A DNA stretch of 12,987 bases from Candidatus Delongbacteria bacterium (GTDB taxonomy: Bacteria; Delongbacteria; UBA4055): assembly GCA_016938535.1 (NCBI GenBank), contig JAFGUL010000170.1, positions 1 through 12,987 on the forward strand. Reading direction: 5' to 3'. Below the pieces are notes generated by a model. It worked only from the letters and a program-made list of their open reading frames with translations. It had not been told where the DNA came from and did not search any database. Below are positions 1 through 8,533 of this stretch, one piece after another (positions within the stretch are counted from its first letter, which is position 1; the number at the start of each line of letters is the position of its first letter). The translations under genes and the position numbers were made by a program.

Positions 1-1
1 G

Positions 2-493
2 ACCGCAGGTAAAGATATCAAGGCAAAAATAAACAAACTGGAACCGGCTCCAATACTCGACAGCGTTGATTATGCGGTTAAGATAATTGAAAGGCATATT
101 GAGCCGAGAAAGATCAACCTCGGTGCTGCACAGATCATAGTTGCCGGCGGATTCGGTGTGGGTTCAAAAGAAGGCTTCAGACTGCTCGATGAACTGGCAA
201 AGGTCGTGGGCGGTGAGGTCGGTGCGTCAAGGGCTGCGGTCGATGCAGGTTTTGCAGATCATGCAAGGCAGGTCGGTCAGACCGGAGTAACTGTTAGACC
301 TAAGCTCTACATAGCCTGCGGTATTTCAGGAGCGATCCAGCACAGGGCAGGGATGGATTCTTCAGCACAGATCATTTCTATAAATACCGATCCCGAAGCG
401 CCTATAAATTCAATAGCTGACGTCGCCATTATCGGAGACCTTCATTCAATCATACCGAAAATGATCAAGCATTATAAGGAGCAATCGAAATGA
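2..493 (+). CDS. etfA: Electron transfer flavoprotein alpha subunit, C-terminal part (5' truncated)
   Basis: This is the C-terminal 163 residues of ETF alpha; the reading frame is open to the left edge, so the start lies outside the window. ETF alpha/beta is a soluble FAD-containing heterodimer that shuttles electrons between acyl-CoA dehydrogenases and a quinone oxidoreductase or other partner. Visible FAD-domain signatures are VGASRAAVDAGF, RQVGQTG, LYIACGISGAIQH and the near-terminal TDPEAPI followed by ADVAIIGDL. The usual GGRG motif reads GGFG here (bases 146-157), so an arginine common in the family is replaced by phenylalanine. The stop overlaps the acyl-CoA dehydrogenase start by four bases (ATGA), which suggests coupled translation and a functional pair. 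etfB probably lies just upstream, but that is inference. Family assignment is very secure. Whether this is a respiratory or an electron-bifurcating ETF cannot be told. Confidence 0.96.
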   Translation, partial: TAGKDIKAKINKLEPAPILDSVDYAVKIIERHIEPRKINLGAAQIIVAGGFGVGSKEGFRLLDELAKVVGGEVGASRAAVDAGFADHARQVGQTGVTVRPKLYIACGISGAIQHRAGMDSSAQIISINTDPEAPINSIADVAIIGDLHSIIPKMIKHYKEQSK

Positions 494-2235
494 CGAATTT
501 TTACAGAGACAACGATGACTTAAAATTCCACCTCGGGCACCCTTTCATGAAAAGGATCGTTCAGCTGAGAGAGAGAGATTATAAGATTTGTGAAAAAGAA
601 CACTTCGGCAAAGACAATATCGAACCTAACGAGTACAGACCGTGCCATTTTGAAGATGCGGTTGACAGCTATAACAGCGTGCTCGAGATCGTTGGCGGGA
701 TCGCCGGAGATATAATTGCTCCGAATGCCGAAAGCGTTGATGCCGAAGGCGCAACTCTTGTGAACAACAGAGTTCATTATGCCCGTGGGACCGTTGAAAA
801 TCTCAAAGCGCTTAAACAGGCTAGGCTGATGGGAGTAACGCAGCCGAGAAAATACGGCGGACTCAACTTCCCCGTAACCGTTTACAGCATGATGATCGAG
901 ATGGTTTCAAGAGGCGACGCAAGTCTGATGAACCTTTTCGGGCTTCAGGATATCGGCGAAACGGTTAAAGAGTTCGCGGATGAAGAGACGAAGGCTAAAT
1001 ACATACCCCGTTTCGCATCCGGTGAAGCCACCGGCGCGATGATCCTCACCGAGCCGGACGCCGGAAGTGACCTCCAGGCTGTTCAGCTCAAGGCTCACTT
1101 TGAAGAAAGTACGGGATTATGGAGGCTCAACGGCGTAAAAAGGTTCATTACGAACGGCAATGCCGAGCTCTCGCTCGTTCTCGCAAGGACAGAGGAAGGC
1201 ACTAAGGACGGCAGAGGGCTTTCGATGCTGCTGTACGAAAGGGACGATACCTGTCAGATCAGGAGAATTGAGGACAAAATGGGAATTCACGGATCGCCCA
1301 CCTGCGAAATGGTTTTCAAGAATTCGCCGGCCATCCTTATCGGTAAAAGAAAATTCGGGCTTATAAAATATGTAATGTCTCTGATGAACGGCGCAAGACT
1401 GGGTGTAAGCGGTCAGGCGATCGGCCTTGCTGAAGCAGCCTACAGAGAAGCTATCAAGTACGCAGAGGAAAGGGCTCAGTTCGGAAAGATCATTAATCAG
1501 TTCGCTCCGGTTTATGAAATTCTTACTGATATGAAGGTAAAGATCGCTGCATTAAGAAGCCTCTATTACGAAACCTCAAGATTCGTTGACATTTATAAAG
1601 CTCTTGAAGAGATCGAGCACGAAAGGGAGCTTACCGCAGATGAAAAAGCAGAATTGAAGAAATACAAGAGAAGGGCCGATTTTTTCACTCCGCTGATCAA
1701 GGGACTTTCGTCTGAGGCATGCAACAGGATAGCTTATGATGCGATCCAGATCCACGGCGGAACCGGTTTCACCAAAGATTTTCCGGTTGAGAGAATGTAT
1801 CGCGATGCCAGGATCACTTCTATCTACGAAGGAACAACCCAGCTTCAGGTTATTGCCGCCATAAAAGGTGTGACCAGCGGCCTTTTCACCGAGATGATCG
1901 AAGAGTACTCATCCCAAAAAGTATCTTACGATCTGGAGTCTTTGCGCAAAGACCTTGAAGCTATGAAAAGAAATTATATTAAGACAATAGAAACAGTAGA
2001 AAAACATTCTGATCAGGAATTTCTTGATTTTCATGCAAGAAGACTTGTCGAGATGGCGGGAAATATTATCATGGGGCATCTGCTTGTACTGGACTCTAAC
2101 AGGGATTTCGGCAGAAAAGTTAATGCGGAAGTGTTCATAAAAAAGGCAAAGTCTGAAAATACGGGTCTTTCTCTTATGATCAGAGAGATAGAACCCGATT
2201 TTCTGAACAATTACAAAGAACTGACAAGGATCTGA
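490..2235 (+). CDS. Acyl-CoA dehydrogenase, long form with C-terminal extension
   Basis: This FAD-dependent enzyme forms the alpha,beta double bond of acyl-CoA, or reduces it if driven in reverse, with ETF as electron partner. It has 581 residues against about 380-400 for short-chain family members. The extra length lies in an N-terminal segment of about 80 residues and a helical C-terminal extension after about residue 460. The substrate/FAD loop MILTEPDAGSDLQ sits near residues 180-192. The conserved AIQIHGGTGFTKDFPVER stretch is followed by IYEGTTQLQ, whose glutamate (E447) is at the position of the catalytic base in medium-chain enzymes. It starts on an ATG that overlaps the etfA stop, and its own stop overlaps the purN start by one base. 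Substrate chain length cannot be read from the sequence. Membership in the long subgroup with an extra C-terminal helical domain is inferred from size and layout. Confidence 0.93.
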   Translation: MTNFYRDNDDLKFHLGHPFMKRIVQLRERDYKICEKEHFGKDNIEPNEYRPCHFEDAVDSYNSVLEIVGGIAGDIIAPNAESVDAEGATLVNNRVHYARGTVENLKALKQARLMGVTQPRKYGGLNFPVTVYSMMIEMVSRGDASLMNLFGLQDIGETVKEFADEETKAKYIPRFASGEATGAMILTEPDAGSDLQAVQLKAHFEESTGLWRLNGVKRFITNGNAELSLVLARTEEGTKDGRGLSMLLYERDDTCQIRRIEDKMGIHGSPTCEMVFKNSPAILIGKRKFGLIKYVMSLMNGARLGVSGQAIGLAEAAYREAIKYAEERAQFGKIINQFAPVYEILTDMKVKIAALRSLYYETSRFVDIYKALEEIEHERELTADEKAELKKYKRRADFFTPLIKGLSSEACNRIAYDAIQIHGGTGFTKDFPVERMYRDARITSIYEGTTQLQVIAAIKGVTSGLFTEMIEEYSSQKVSYDLESLRKDLEAMKRNYIKTIETVEKHSDQEFLDFHARRLVEMAGNIIMGHLLVLDSNRDFGRKVNAEVFIKKAKSENTGLSLMIREIEPDFLNNYKELTRI

Positions 2236-2816
2236 TGAAGAGCTACAGGATCGCCGCATATATTTCCGGATCGGGGAGCAATTTAAAGGCCGTCATTGAT
2301 AGCAGCCTCAAGGGTGTCATTAATTCAAAAGTGCATCTTGTCATTGCGAACAGAGAAGCTTCGGGGCTGGAGTATCCCTCATCCCTCGGAATAGAGACCG
2401 CGGTGATCTCAAGAGAAGGTCAGCCGAGAAGCGAATTCATAAAAAAACAGCTCGATCTCCTTGATAAACACTGCATAGACCTGATCATTCTTGCCGGATT
2501 TTTGAAAAAACTTCCCGATGAGATAGTAAAAAAATTCAAAGGAAAGATATTGAATATTCATCCTGCCCTCCTGCCTAAATTCGGCGGTAAAGGAATGCAT
2601 GGAATGACTGTTCATAAAGCAGTGATCGAAGCAGGAGAAAGATTTTCAGGACCTACCGTTCATTTTGTTGATGAAAAATACGATAACGGTGAGATCCTTG
2701 TTCAGAGAAAGATCGGGCTCGAGAAAAATGAAACTCCTGAATCACTTCAGAAAAAAGTATTAAAGATCGAGCATGAAATTTATACAGAAGCAATAAAAAT
2801 AATGGAAGAAAGATAA
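2235..2816 (+). CDS. purN: Phosphoribosylglycinamide formyltransferase (GART)
   Basis: This enzyme transfers a formyl group from 10-formyltetrahydrofolate to GAR, the third step of de novo purine synthesis, in the cytoplasm. At 193 residues it is slightly shorter than the E. coli enzyme. The N-terminal phosphate-binding stretch AAYISGSGSNLKAV is intact. The catalytic trio characteristic of the family is visible: N107 and H109 in NIHPALLP and D150 in KYDNGEILVQ. The start ATG shares one base with the preceding stop (TGATG), so translation probably depends on ribosomes that finish the dehydrogenase. It is followed after five bases by purH, and the two genes supply the two formyl-folate-dependent transfer steps of the pathway. 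Identification is secure. Confidence 0.96.
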   Translation: MKSYRIAAYISGSGSNLKAVIDSSLKGVINSKVHLVIANREASGLEYPSSLGIETAVISREGQPRSEFIKKQLDLLDKHCIDLIILAGFLKKLPDEIVKKFKGKILNIHPALLPKFGGKGMHGMTVHKAVIEAGERFSGPTVHFVDEKYDNGEILVQRKIGLEKNETPESLQKKVLKIEHEIYTEAIKIMEER

Positions 2817-2821
2817 GAATT

Positions 2822-4513
2822 ATGGGTAAAAGAGAGATTAAAAGAGCAATAATATCGCTTTCGGACAAGTCCGGAGCAGAACAGTTCGCGAAATATCTGG
2901 AAGATAAAGGTGTTGAAATATTCTCAACAGGCGGAACCTTCAGACTTCTGAAAGAAAGCGGTATCAATGTAAAAGAGGTTACTGAGCTTACCGGATTTCC
3001 CGAGATGATGGACGGAAGGATAAAGACACTGAACCCTAAAGTACACGGCGGGATCCTGGCTGTCAGAGATAATGAAGATCACATGACTCAGGCGGAAAAG
3101 AACGGGGTCGAAATGATCGACCTTATAGCAGTGAACCTGTACCCTTTCGAGCAGACCGTTTCAAAACCGGATGTGGAACTGAATGAAGCTATCGAGAATA
3201 TCGATATCGGCGGGCCGACCATGCTCAGAAGCGCTGCGAAAAACTATAAATTCGTTACTGTGATCACCGATCCTTCAGATTATGACAGATTTATAGCGGA
3301 ATACGAAGAACACGGTGGTATTTCACTCGAGTTCAGACAGGAACTTGCCCGTAAGGTTTTCGCAAAAACATCAAAATATGATGCCGCTATCTCGGAATAT
3401 CTCGAAAACACTCTCGCCGGAAACCTGAAAAAGACCATTGTTCTCGAGCACGGTAAAGTGCTCAGGTACGGTGAGAACTCTCACCAGAAAGGAATGCTTT
3501 TTTCGGACGGAAAGCCGGCAGGAACCCTCGCGAACGCTGAAATGATAAACGGCAAAGAAATGTCCTACAATAATTATATGGATGCTCAGGCTGCGCTGGA
3601 TACAGTGCTTGAGTTCGAAGAACCGGCTGCCGTTGTGATCAAACACATGAACCCCTGCGGAGCAGCTACGGGAAAAGATGCGAGAGAGGCAATAGAAAAA
3701 GCTTGGTTCTCTGACCCGATATCAGCCATGGGTTCGGTAGTTGCCTTCAATACAGAGTTCGATATGAGAGCGCTAAGATTCTTCAGAGGTGATGAAGTAA
3801 AACACCTTTCATTCACAGTTGAGAACGACAAGCTTGTATCTTCTGAGATCAAGAGAAAATTCATAGAGGTCATAATCGCTCCGTCCTATTCTGAAGAAGC
3901 TCTTGAATATATTACCCGAATGAAGAATTTTGAAAATGTCAGAGTACTCAAAATCGATATTGAGGGCTCAAAAAAAGCAAAGGACTTCAATCTTAAAAGG
4001 ATCGACGGCGGATATCTTTATCAGACCACTGACGATGAGCTGTTTTCAAAATTCGAGACTGTTACAAAAAAGCAGTTCACTGATGAGATGAAAAAACTCG
4101 CGGAATTTTCCTATAAGGCATGTAAACATACAAAATCCAATGCAATAGTTCTGTGCAGAAGAACAGAAAGCGGATTTCAGGTTCTCGGAATGGGAGCGGG
4201 TCAGCCGAACAGAGTGGACTCACTAAGAAAACTCGCCGTGACCAAAGCGAAAGAGAATCTTGAGTATGAACATAGAACACTGGAAATAAAAATCCCTTTC
4301 CCCGAATACTTCAAAAAAGTGATCTCGGAAGATACTGTAATGGCAAGCGATGCGTTCTTTCCTTTTGACGATACTGTCAGAACAGCTGCTTCATACGGAA
4401 TTAAATATATTATTCAGCCCGGGGGCTCTCAGAACGACGATGATTCAATTAAAGCCTGCGATGAGCTTGATATCGCTATGACATTTGCGGGCAACAGACA
4501 TTTCAGACATTAA
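2822..4513 (+). CDS. purH: Bifunctional AICAR formyltransferase / IMP cyclohydrolase
   Basis: PurH catalyses the last two steps of IMP synthesis. The N-terminal MGS-like cyclohydrolase domain (about residues 1-190) shows STGGT, GFPEMMDGRIKTLNPKVHGG and a VNLYPF motif. The C-terminal formyltransferase domain shows IKHMNPCGA with the catalytic lysine and histidine at K274-H275, then MGAGQPNRVDS, SDAFFPFDD, IQPGGSQNDDD and the terminal RHFRH. The protein has 563 residues against 529 in E. coli. The extra length appears as an insert after VVAFN (near residues 315-340) and a second insert before SDAFFPF. The FFPFRD of enterobacterial enzymes reads FFPFDD here. The start is the only ATG just after the purN stop; the Shine-Dalgarno is weak (GAAAG) and coupling to purN is likely. 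Function is secure. Confidence 0.96.
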   Translation: MGKREIKRAIISLSDKSGAEQFAKYLEDKGVEIFSTGGTFRLLKESGINVKEVTELTGFPEMMDGRIKTLNPKVHGGILAVRDNEDHMTQAEKNGVEMIDLIAVNLYPFEQTVSKPDVELNEAIENIDIGGPTMLRSAAKNYKFVTVITDPSDYDRFIAEYEEHGGISLEFRQELARKVFAKTSKYDAAISEYLENTLAGNLKKTIVLEHGKVLRYGENSHQKGMLFSDGKPAGTLANAEMINGKEMSYNNYMDAQAALDTVLEFEEPAAVVIKHMNPCGAATGKDAREAIEKAWFSDPISAMGSVVAFNTEFDMRALRFFRGDEVKHLSFTVENDKLVSSEIKRKFIEVIIAPSYSEEALEYITRMKNFENVRVLKIDIEGSKKAKDFNLKRIDGGYLYQTTDDELFSKFETVTKKQFTDEMKKLAEFSYKACKHTKSNAIVLCRRTESGFQVLGMGAGQPNRVDSLRKLAVTKAKENLEYEHRTLEIKIPFPEYFKKVISEDTVMASDAFFPFDDTVRTAASYGIKYIIQPGGSQNDDDSIKACDELDIAMTFAGNRHFRH

Positions 4514-4518
4514 TAAAG

Positions 4519-4525
4519 AAGGTGA
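4519..4525 (+). promoter_or_regulatory. Ribosome binding site of mreB
   Basis: AAGGTGA lies three bases before the mreB ATG, in the 15-base gap after purH. Most other plus-strand operon genes start in overlap or within a few bases of the previous stop, so mreB is one that may recruit ribosomes independently. Confidence 0.7.
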
Positions 4526-4528
4526 CCT

Positions 4529-5557
4529 ATGGATTTTTTATCAATATTTAATTTCTTCTCGCACGATATAGCAATTGATCTGGGGACTGCCAATACTCTT
4601 ATCTATGTGAAAGGAAGAGGGATCGTTGTTGACGAACCTTCAGTGGTTACCTGGGACGAAAGGCTGAAGAAAGTTGTAGCCATCGGCTATGAGGCCCGCA
4701 GCATGGAAGGTAAAACTCCGGGTAACATAAGAACTATCAGGCCGATGAGAGACGGTGTAATAGACGACGATGAAGTTGCAGAAGAAATGATAAGGCAGTT
4801 CATTAAAAAGGTTAAGACCGGCGCTTTTTCAGGCAGACCGAGAATGATAGTCTGCGTTCCGTCCGGGGTCACCAAATCGGAAAAAAGAATAATAAGGAGT
4901 GCCGCGGAGAATGCAGGCGCGAGAGAGGTTTTTCTGATATCCGAACCTATGGCGGCGGCTCTCGGAGTAGGACTTCCCGTAGATCAGCCTGAAGGCTCGA
5001 TGATAGTGGATATCGGAGGCGGAACAACTGAAATAGCTGTTATTTCGCTAAGCGGTATAGTTTCTGAGAATTCTATAAGGACGGCGGGAAATAAAATGAA
5101 TTCCGCGATAATTGATTATATGAGAAGCGAACATAAACTTCTGATAGGCGAAAGAACTGCCGAAAGACTGAAGATCGAGATCGGTTCAGCACACAAACTC
5201 GAAAAAGAGATTACAGAAACTGCAAAAGGCAGAGATCTGATCGCCGGACTGCCTAAAGATACTCTGGTAACATCTGAAGAGATAAGAGCTGTCCTTGATC
5301 CTATAGTTTCATCAATTGTTCAGGCCGTTAAAAGTGCTCTGGAGAAAACTCCCGGAGAACTTTCTTCGGATATCAGGGACAGAGGGATCGTTATAACAGG
5401 AGGCGGTGCGCTTCTGAAGGGTCTCGATGTCAGGCTGCAGGAAGAGACAGACCTGCCAGTCATACTTGCCGAAAATCCTCTGTCATGCGTTGTGAGAGGA
5501 ACCGGAAAGGTACTTGAGGATATGAACAAATATTACAAAGTACTTCTTAACGAATGA
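4529..5557 (+). CDS. mreB: Rod shape-determining protein MreB
   Basis: This is a bacterial actin homologue that forms membrane-bound filaments and directs side-wall peptidoglycan synthesis by PBP2 and its partners. At 342 residues it has the usual length. The phosphate-1 loop DLGTANTLIYV begins at D17, phosphate-2 is VDIGGGTTEIAVI around D161, and the adenosine region is IVITGGGALLKGL near the C-terminus. The VPSGVTKSEKR and LISEPMAAALG stretches are typical of MreB rather than DnaK or FtsA. The N-terminal MDFLSIFNFF is hydrophobic and could serve as a membrane anchor. The gene follows purH by 15 bases with its own Shine-Dalgarno and overlaps mreC by four bases (ATGA). Confidence 0.98.
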   Translation: MDFLSIFNFFSHDIAIDLGTANTLIYVKGRGIVVDEPSVVTWDERLKKVVAIGYEARSMEGKTPGNIRTIRPMRDGVIDDDEVAEEMIRQFIKKVKTGAFSGRPRMIVCVPSGVTKSEKRIIRSAAENAGAREVFLISEPMAAALGVGLPVDQPEGSMIVDIGGGTTEIAVISLSGIVSENSIRTAGNKMNSAIIDYMRSEHKLLIGERTAERLKIEIGSAHKLEKEITETAKGRDLIAGLPKDTLVTSEEIRAVLDPIVSSIVQAVKSALEKTPGELSSDIRDRGIVITGGGALLKGLDVRLQEETDLPVILAENPLSCVVRGTGKVLEDMNKYYKVLLNE

Positions 5558-6339
5558 CGCCTGTTCTCAAAGAATGGATTTACCTGATCTCCGCTGTTGC
5601 GGTTTCAGTTTTTTTTATCGCTTTCAACGATTCATCGTTTAATGATACTTTGTCAAAAGCGGGACTTGACGCCTACAGCCTTCTGAATTATGATTATTTT
5701 TCTTTCAGGGAAAAACATGCTCTCGAAAATGAACTTAAGGAACTGAAAACCGAGCTTGCTTTACTTGAACATGAAAGAAATAGTTATATTTCTGCTATTG
5801 AAGAAAACAAACGGCTGAAGGAAATACTTTCAATAGAACTTCCTGATTCAGTTCACTTTATTTACGCAAAAAGGATAGGTAAATCAGCAGGTTCATACAC
5901 TCATACGATCCTGATCAGTTCAGGAACTGAATACGGGGCAGAAAATGGAGATGCAGTTGTAACAAAATACGGTGTAGCAGGATATATAATCGAGGCCGGC
6001 GAAAAGGTTTCTAAGGTAAGACTTGTAAGTGACCCTTCAAATAAAATCGCTGTAAGAACAGAAAACAGCAGGGCGCACGGAATTCTCATACCCTCAGATC
6101 AGAAAAATGCGAATATCGAAGAGATAACAAAAACCGCTCAGGTTGAAGAGGGTGAAAATATTTATACGGCTGATTTCAGCGAGATCTTCCCTGCAGGACT
6201 TCTTTTAGCAAAAACTGTCTTCGTTTCTGATTCGTCAGCCACAATCAACAAGATAATCCATGTCGAATTTACTCAGGATCCCGATCTTATCGAGGATGTT
6301 CTGATATTAAAGATTTCAGGAAAGAATGCTGAAGAATAA
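5554..6339 (+). CDS. mreC: Rod shape-determining protein MreC
   Basis: MreC is a bitopic membrane protein that links MreB filaments to the periplasmic part of the elongasome and activates PBP2. The 261-residue protein has the expected order. A short cytoplasmic start is followed by one transmembrane helix (about residues 8-25). A charged coiled coil rich in Glu, Leu and Lys follows (about residues 50-92), and then a beta-rich periplasmic domain. That domain contains VVTKYGVAGYIIEAG and VRLVSDPSNKIAVR, the conserved MreC core. The start codon overlaps the mreB stop and its end overlaps mreD by 14 bases, so the mreBCD block is tightly coupled. Sequence and position agree. Confidence 0.95.
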   Translation: MTPVLKEWIYLISAVAVSVFFIAFNDSSFNDTLSKAGLDAYSLLNYDYFSFREKHALENELKELKTELALLEHERNSYISAIEENKRLKEILSIELPDSVHFIYAKRIGKSAGSYTHTILISSGTEYGAENGDAVVTKYGVAGYIIEAGEKVSKVRLVSDPSNKIAVRTENSRAHGILIPSDQKNANIEEITKTAQVEEGENIYTADFSEIFPAGLLLAKTVFVSDSSATINKIIHVEFTQDPDLIEDVLILKISGKNAEE

Positions 6340-6793
6340 TATTAAATATGCTCTTTTGCTTTTATCGGTCATTTTGATCGGGATAAGATTTTCCGACATT
6401 TATTCCGTTTTCGGTATAAAACCGGATATTGTTCTAATACTACTGATAAGAAAAGCCATGCATGAACCCAAACCTCACATCAGTGTTTTATGGGCATTCT
6501 TTGCAGGAATGGCAACAGACATCCTGATCGGAGATGTTATCGGGATATCATCACTGGCATACTCTGTCGCATGTTTTGCGGTCTCGGCGCATAAAAGAAG
6601 ATCTGTTTATCTCGCACCTTACAAAAGAAGTCTGGTATATCTTTCAGCCGTCCTCTTCTGTTCCGTTCTCATATACTCGGTCACTCTCTCGGGAATGCCT
6701 TTTTTGAAAAACATGTTCCATATCGCGCTCCCGTCAGCTTTATACACCCTGATCATAGCAGCTGCACTTCAAACTCTCAAACCGACTAAATAA
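6326..6793 (+). CDS. mreD: Rod shape-determining protein MreD
   Basis: This is a small polytopic inner-membrane protein of 155 residues, similar to the usual length of about 160. Hydrophobic segments occur near residues 7-25, 30-40, 50-70, 75-90, 100-120 and 130-150, consistent with five or six membrane spans. The motif FGIKPDIVLILL in the first third and the FAGMATDIL stretch match the weakly conserved MreD pattern. A purine-rich AGGAAAG a few bases before the ATG lies inside mreC, which overlaps this gene by 14 bases. Primary sequence conservation in MreD is low, so the call rests on membrane topology, these short motifs and position between mreC and mrdA. Confidence 0.9.
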   Translation: MLKNNIKYALLLLSVILIGIRFSDIYSVFGIKPDIVLILLIRKAMHEPKPHISVLWAFFAGMATDILIGDVIGISSLAYSVACFAVSAHKRRSVYLAPYKRSLVYLSAVLFCSVLIYSVTLSGMPFLKNMFHIALPSALYTLIIAAALQTLKPTK

Positions 6794-6795
6794 TT

Positions 6796-8526
6796 ATGGA
6801 TTATTCAAGGATCAGAGTTTTCTTTAAACTTTCGCTCGTATTTTCAGCACTTATAATAATCCGTGTAATTTACCTTCAGTTCTTTGACGGATCGGTAAAG
6901 AAGAGATCCGAGCTGAATATGGTAAGAACAACTGTAATTGAACCTTCGAGAGGCAGAATACTGGACAGGAACGGGAAGCTCATAATCGACAATCAGTATG
7001 CTTATAACCTTTATGTTGTGCCTGTGAATTTTCTCAGAAGCGAATATTCTGTAGAGTTCATCTCTGAAAAACTGAAAATCGAAAAAGATTCGCTTATCAG
7101 AGAGATAACTTCACCCGGCGTTTACAGTGACAGATACTTCAGGCTCATGAGGGATATTGACTTTTCTCTGTATTCTTCGATCGAAGAAAAAGGAAAGCAG
7201 CTTGCAGGAGTTTCAGTCAGAAAAGAGTGGACAAGAAAATTCGAGCTTGAGACCGCGCCTCATATTATCGGGTATCTCGGAGAAGCGCGTGAACCGGAAG
7301 AGCTTAAAGACGATATCGAATACGGTGATCTCATCGGAAAAGAAGGTGTAGAGTATATCTATGACGATATTTTAAGAGGATCGAAAGGTTACAAAAAGGA
7401 AATAAGGGATGTAAAAGGGAACAGGGTTTCCGATTATAAACCTGACGAATGGAAAGAAGCAGAAAAGGGAAAAGATATATACCTGACGATCGATCTGGAC
7501 CTTCAGCTTTTTATCGAAGATCTCATCTCTGACAAATCAGCTGCTGTCGTCGTCCAGGACTGCTCAAACGGAGAGATCCTCGCCCTTGCCAGCAAACCCG
7601 ATTACCCTCTCGATCTGTTCAGCGGCAAATTGTCCCGCGCTGAATGGAAGAAATGGTCAGAGGACCCGGGGAAGCCGCTGTATAACAAAGCCATCATGGG
7701 CCTCTATCCTCCCGGATCCGTTATTAAAATGGGAACTGTTATAGCCGCAGCCGAACAGAATTTAAAATATATTGATGACATCGTACACTGCCCGGGAGGA
7801 ATGCAGATCGGGAACAGATTTATAAGGTGCTGGCTTCATTCGGGGCACGGAAATGTTAACATGCTACAGGCTTTAATGATGTCATGCGACACTTATTTTT
7901 ACGATATTGCTCTTTCAGTTGATGTCAATAAGTGGAAAGATACAATGGAGAGTTTCGGATTCGGAAGAAAAACAGGCATAGATCTAAAATATGAGAGAGC
8001 AGGTCTTGTTCCCGATTACGATTATTACAGGAACAGGATCAAAGGCGATCTGACGGGCCGCTACGCAAACCTCATGATAGGTCAGGGAGAGTTTCTCGTA
8101 ACACCCTTACAGATATCGGATTTTACATCAGTAATAGCTAACGGCGGAAGAAAATATACCCCGCATCTTCTATTAAAATTCGGATACGGCAATGAGTTTG
8201 AATATTTTCAGAAGTCTGAACCTGATACTGTAGAAATTGACCCGGTTATATTAAGTACTGTTAAGCAGGCGATGTACCATGTTGTAAACACACAGGGAGG
8301 AACGGCTTACCGCGCTAAAAGCGATATAATTACCTTTGCCGGAAAAACAGGAACGGCTGAAAATCCCCATGGAGAAGATCATGCCTGGTTTAATGCTTAC
8401 GCACCTTATCAGGATCCGGAAATCGCAGTTACCGTATTCGAGGAACACGGGCTCAGCGGAGCACTAGCCGCCCTGACAGCAAAACAGGTTATTGAGTTCT
8501 GGGCAAAAAATAAAGCCCCTGAATGA
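6796..8526 (+). CDS. mrdA: Penicillin-binding protein 2 (elongation-specific transpeptidase)
   Basis: This class B PBP cross-links new side-wall peptidoglycan in the periplasm, anchored by one N-terminal membrane helix (about residues 9-28). The dimerisation domain carries EPSRGRILDRNG, typical of the family. The transpeptidase domain has all three active-site motifs: S308-V-I-K311 in PPGSVIKMG, S363-C-D365 and K517-T-G-T520. At 576 residues it is shorter than E. coli PBP2 (633). It begins two bases after the mreD stop and lacks a clear Shine-Dalgarno, so translational coupling is likely. It is called PBP2 rather than FtsI because it directly follows mreBCD. rodA, a frequent downstream partner, is missing here because a terminator and the convergent rpsO follow at once. 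The stop codon lies inside the terminator hairpin. Confidence 0.95.
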   Translation: MDYSRIRVFFKLSLVFSALIIIRVIYLQFFDGSVKKRSELNMVRTTVIEPSRGRILDRNGKLIIDNQYAYNLYVVPVNFLRSEYSVEFISEKLKIEKDSLIREITSPGVYSDRYFRLMRDIDFSLYSSIEEKGKQLAGVSVRKEWTRKFELETAPHIIGYLGEAREPEELKDDIEYGDLIGKEGVEYIYDDILRGSKGYKKEIRDVKGNRVSDYKPDEWKEAEKGKDIYLTIDLDLQLFIEDLISDKSAAVVVQDCSNGEILALASKPDYPLDLFSGKLSRAEWKKWSEDPGKPLYNKAIMGLYPPGSVIKMGTVIAAAEQNLKYIDDIVHCPGGMQIGNRFIRCWLHSGHGNVNMLQALMMSCDTYFYDIALSVDVNKWKDTMESFGFGRKTGIDLKYERAGLVPDYDYYRNRIKGDLTGRYANLMIGQGEFLVTPLQISDFTSVIANGGRKYTPHLLLKFGYGNEFEYFQKSEPDTVEIDPVILSTVKQAMYHVVNTQGGTAYRAKSDIITFAGKTGTAENPHGEDHAWFNAYAPYQDPEIAVTVFEEHGLSGALAALTAKQVIEFWAKNKAPE

Positions 8527-8533
8527 GGGGCTT
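8513..8533. terminator. Bidirectional terminator between mrdA and rpsO, overlapping the mrdA stop
   Basis: AAGCCCCT pairs with AGGGGCTT across a five-base loop (GAATG), a perfect 8-bp GC-rich stem. The mrdA stop TGA (8524-8526) runs from the loop into the right arm. Read on the minus strand the stem is followed by TATTTTTT (8505-8512), a proper U-tract, so it is a strong intrinsic terminator for rpsO. On the plus strand the following bases (ATTAGG) are poor in T, so termination of the mre operon here is probably weaker. Confidence 0.85.

Noticed and set aside
1909..2259. Minus-strand open frame of 116 codons over the end of the acyl-CoA dehydrogenase and the start of purN
   Set aside because: It spans a junction of two secure plus-strand genes and has no domain or Shine-Dalgarno support.
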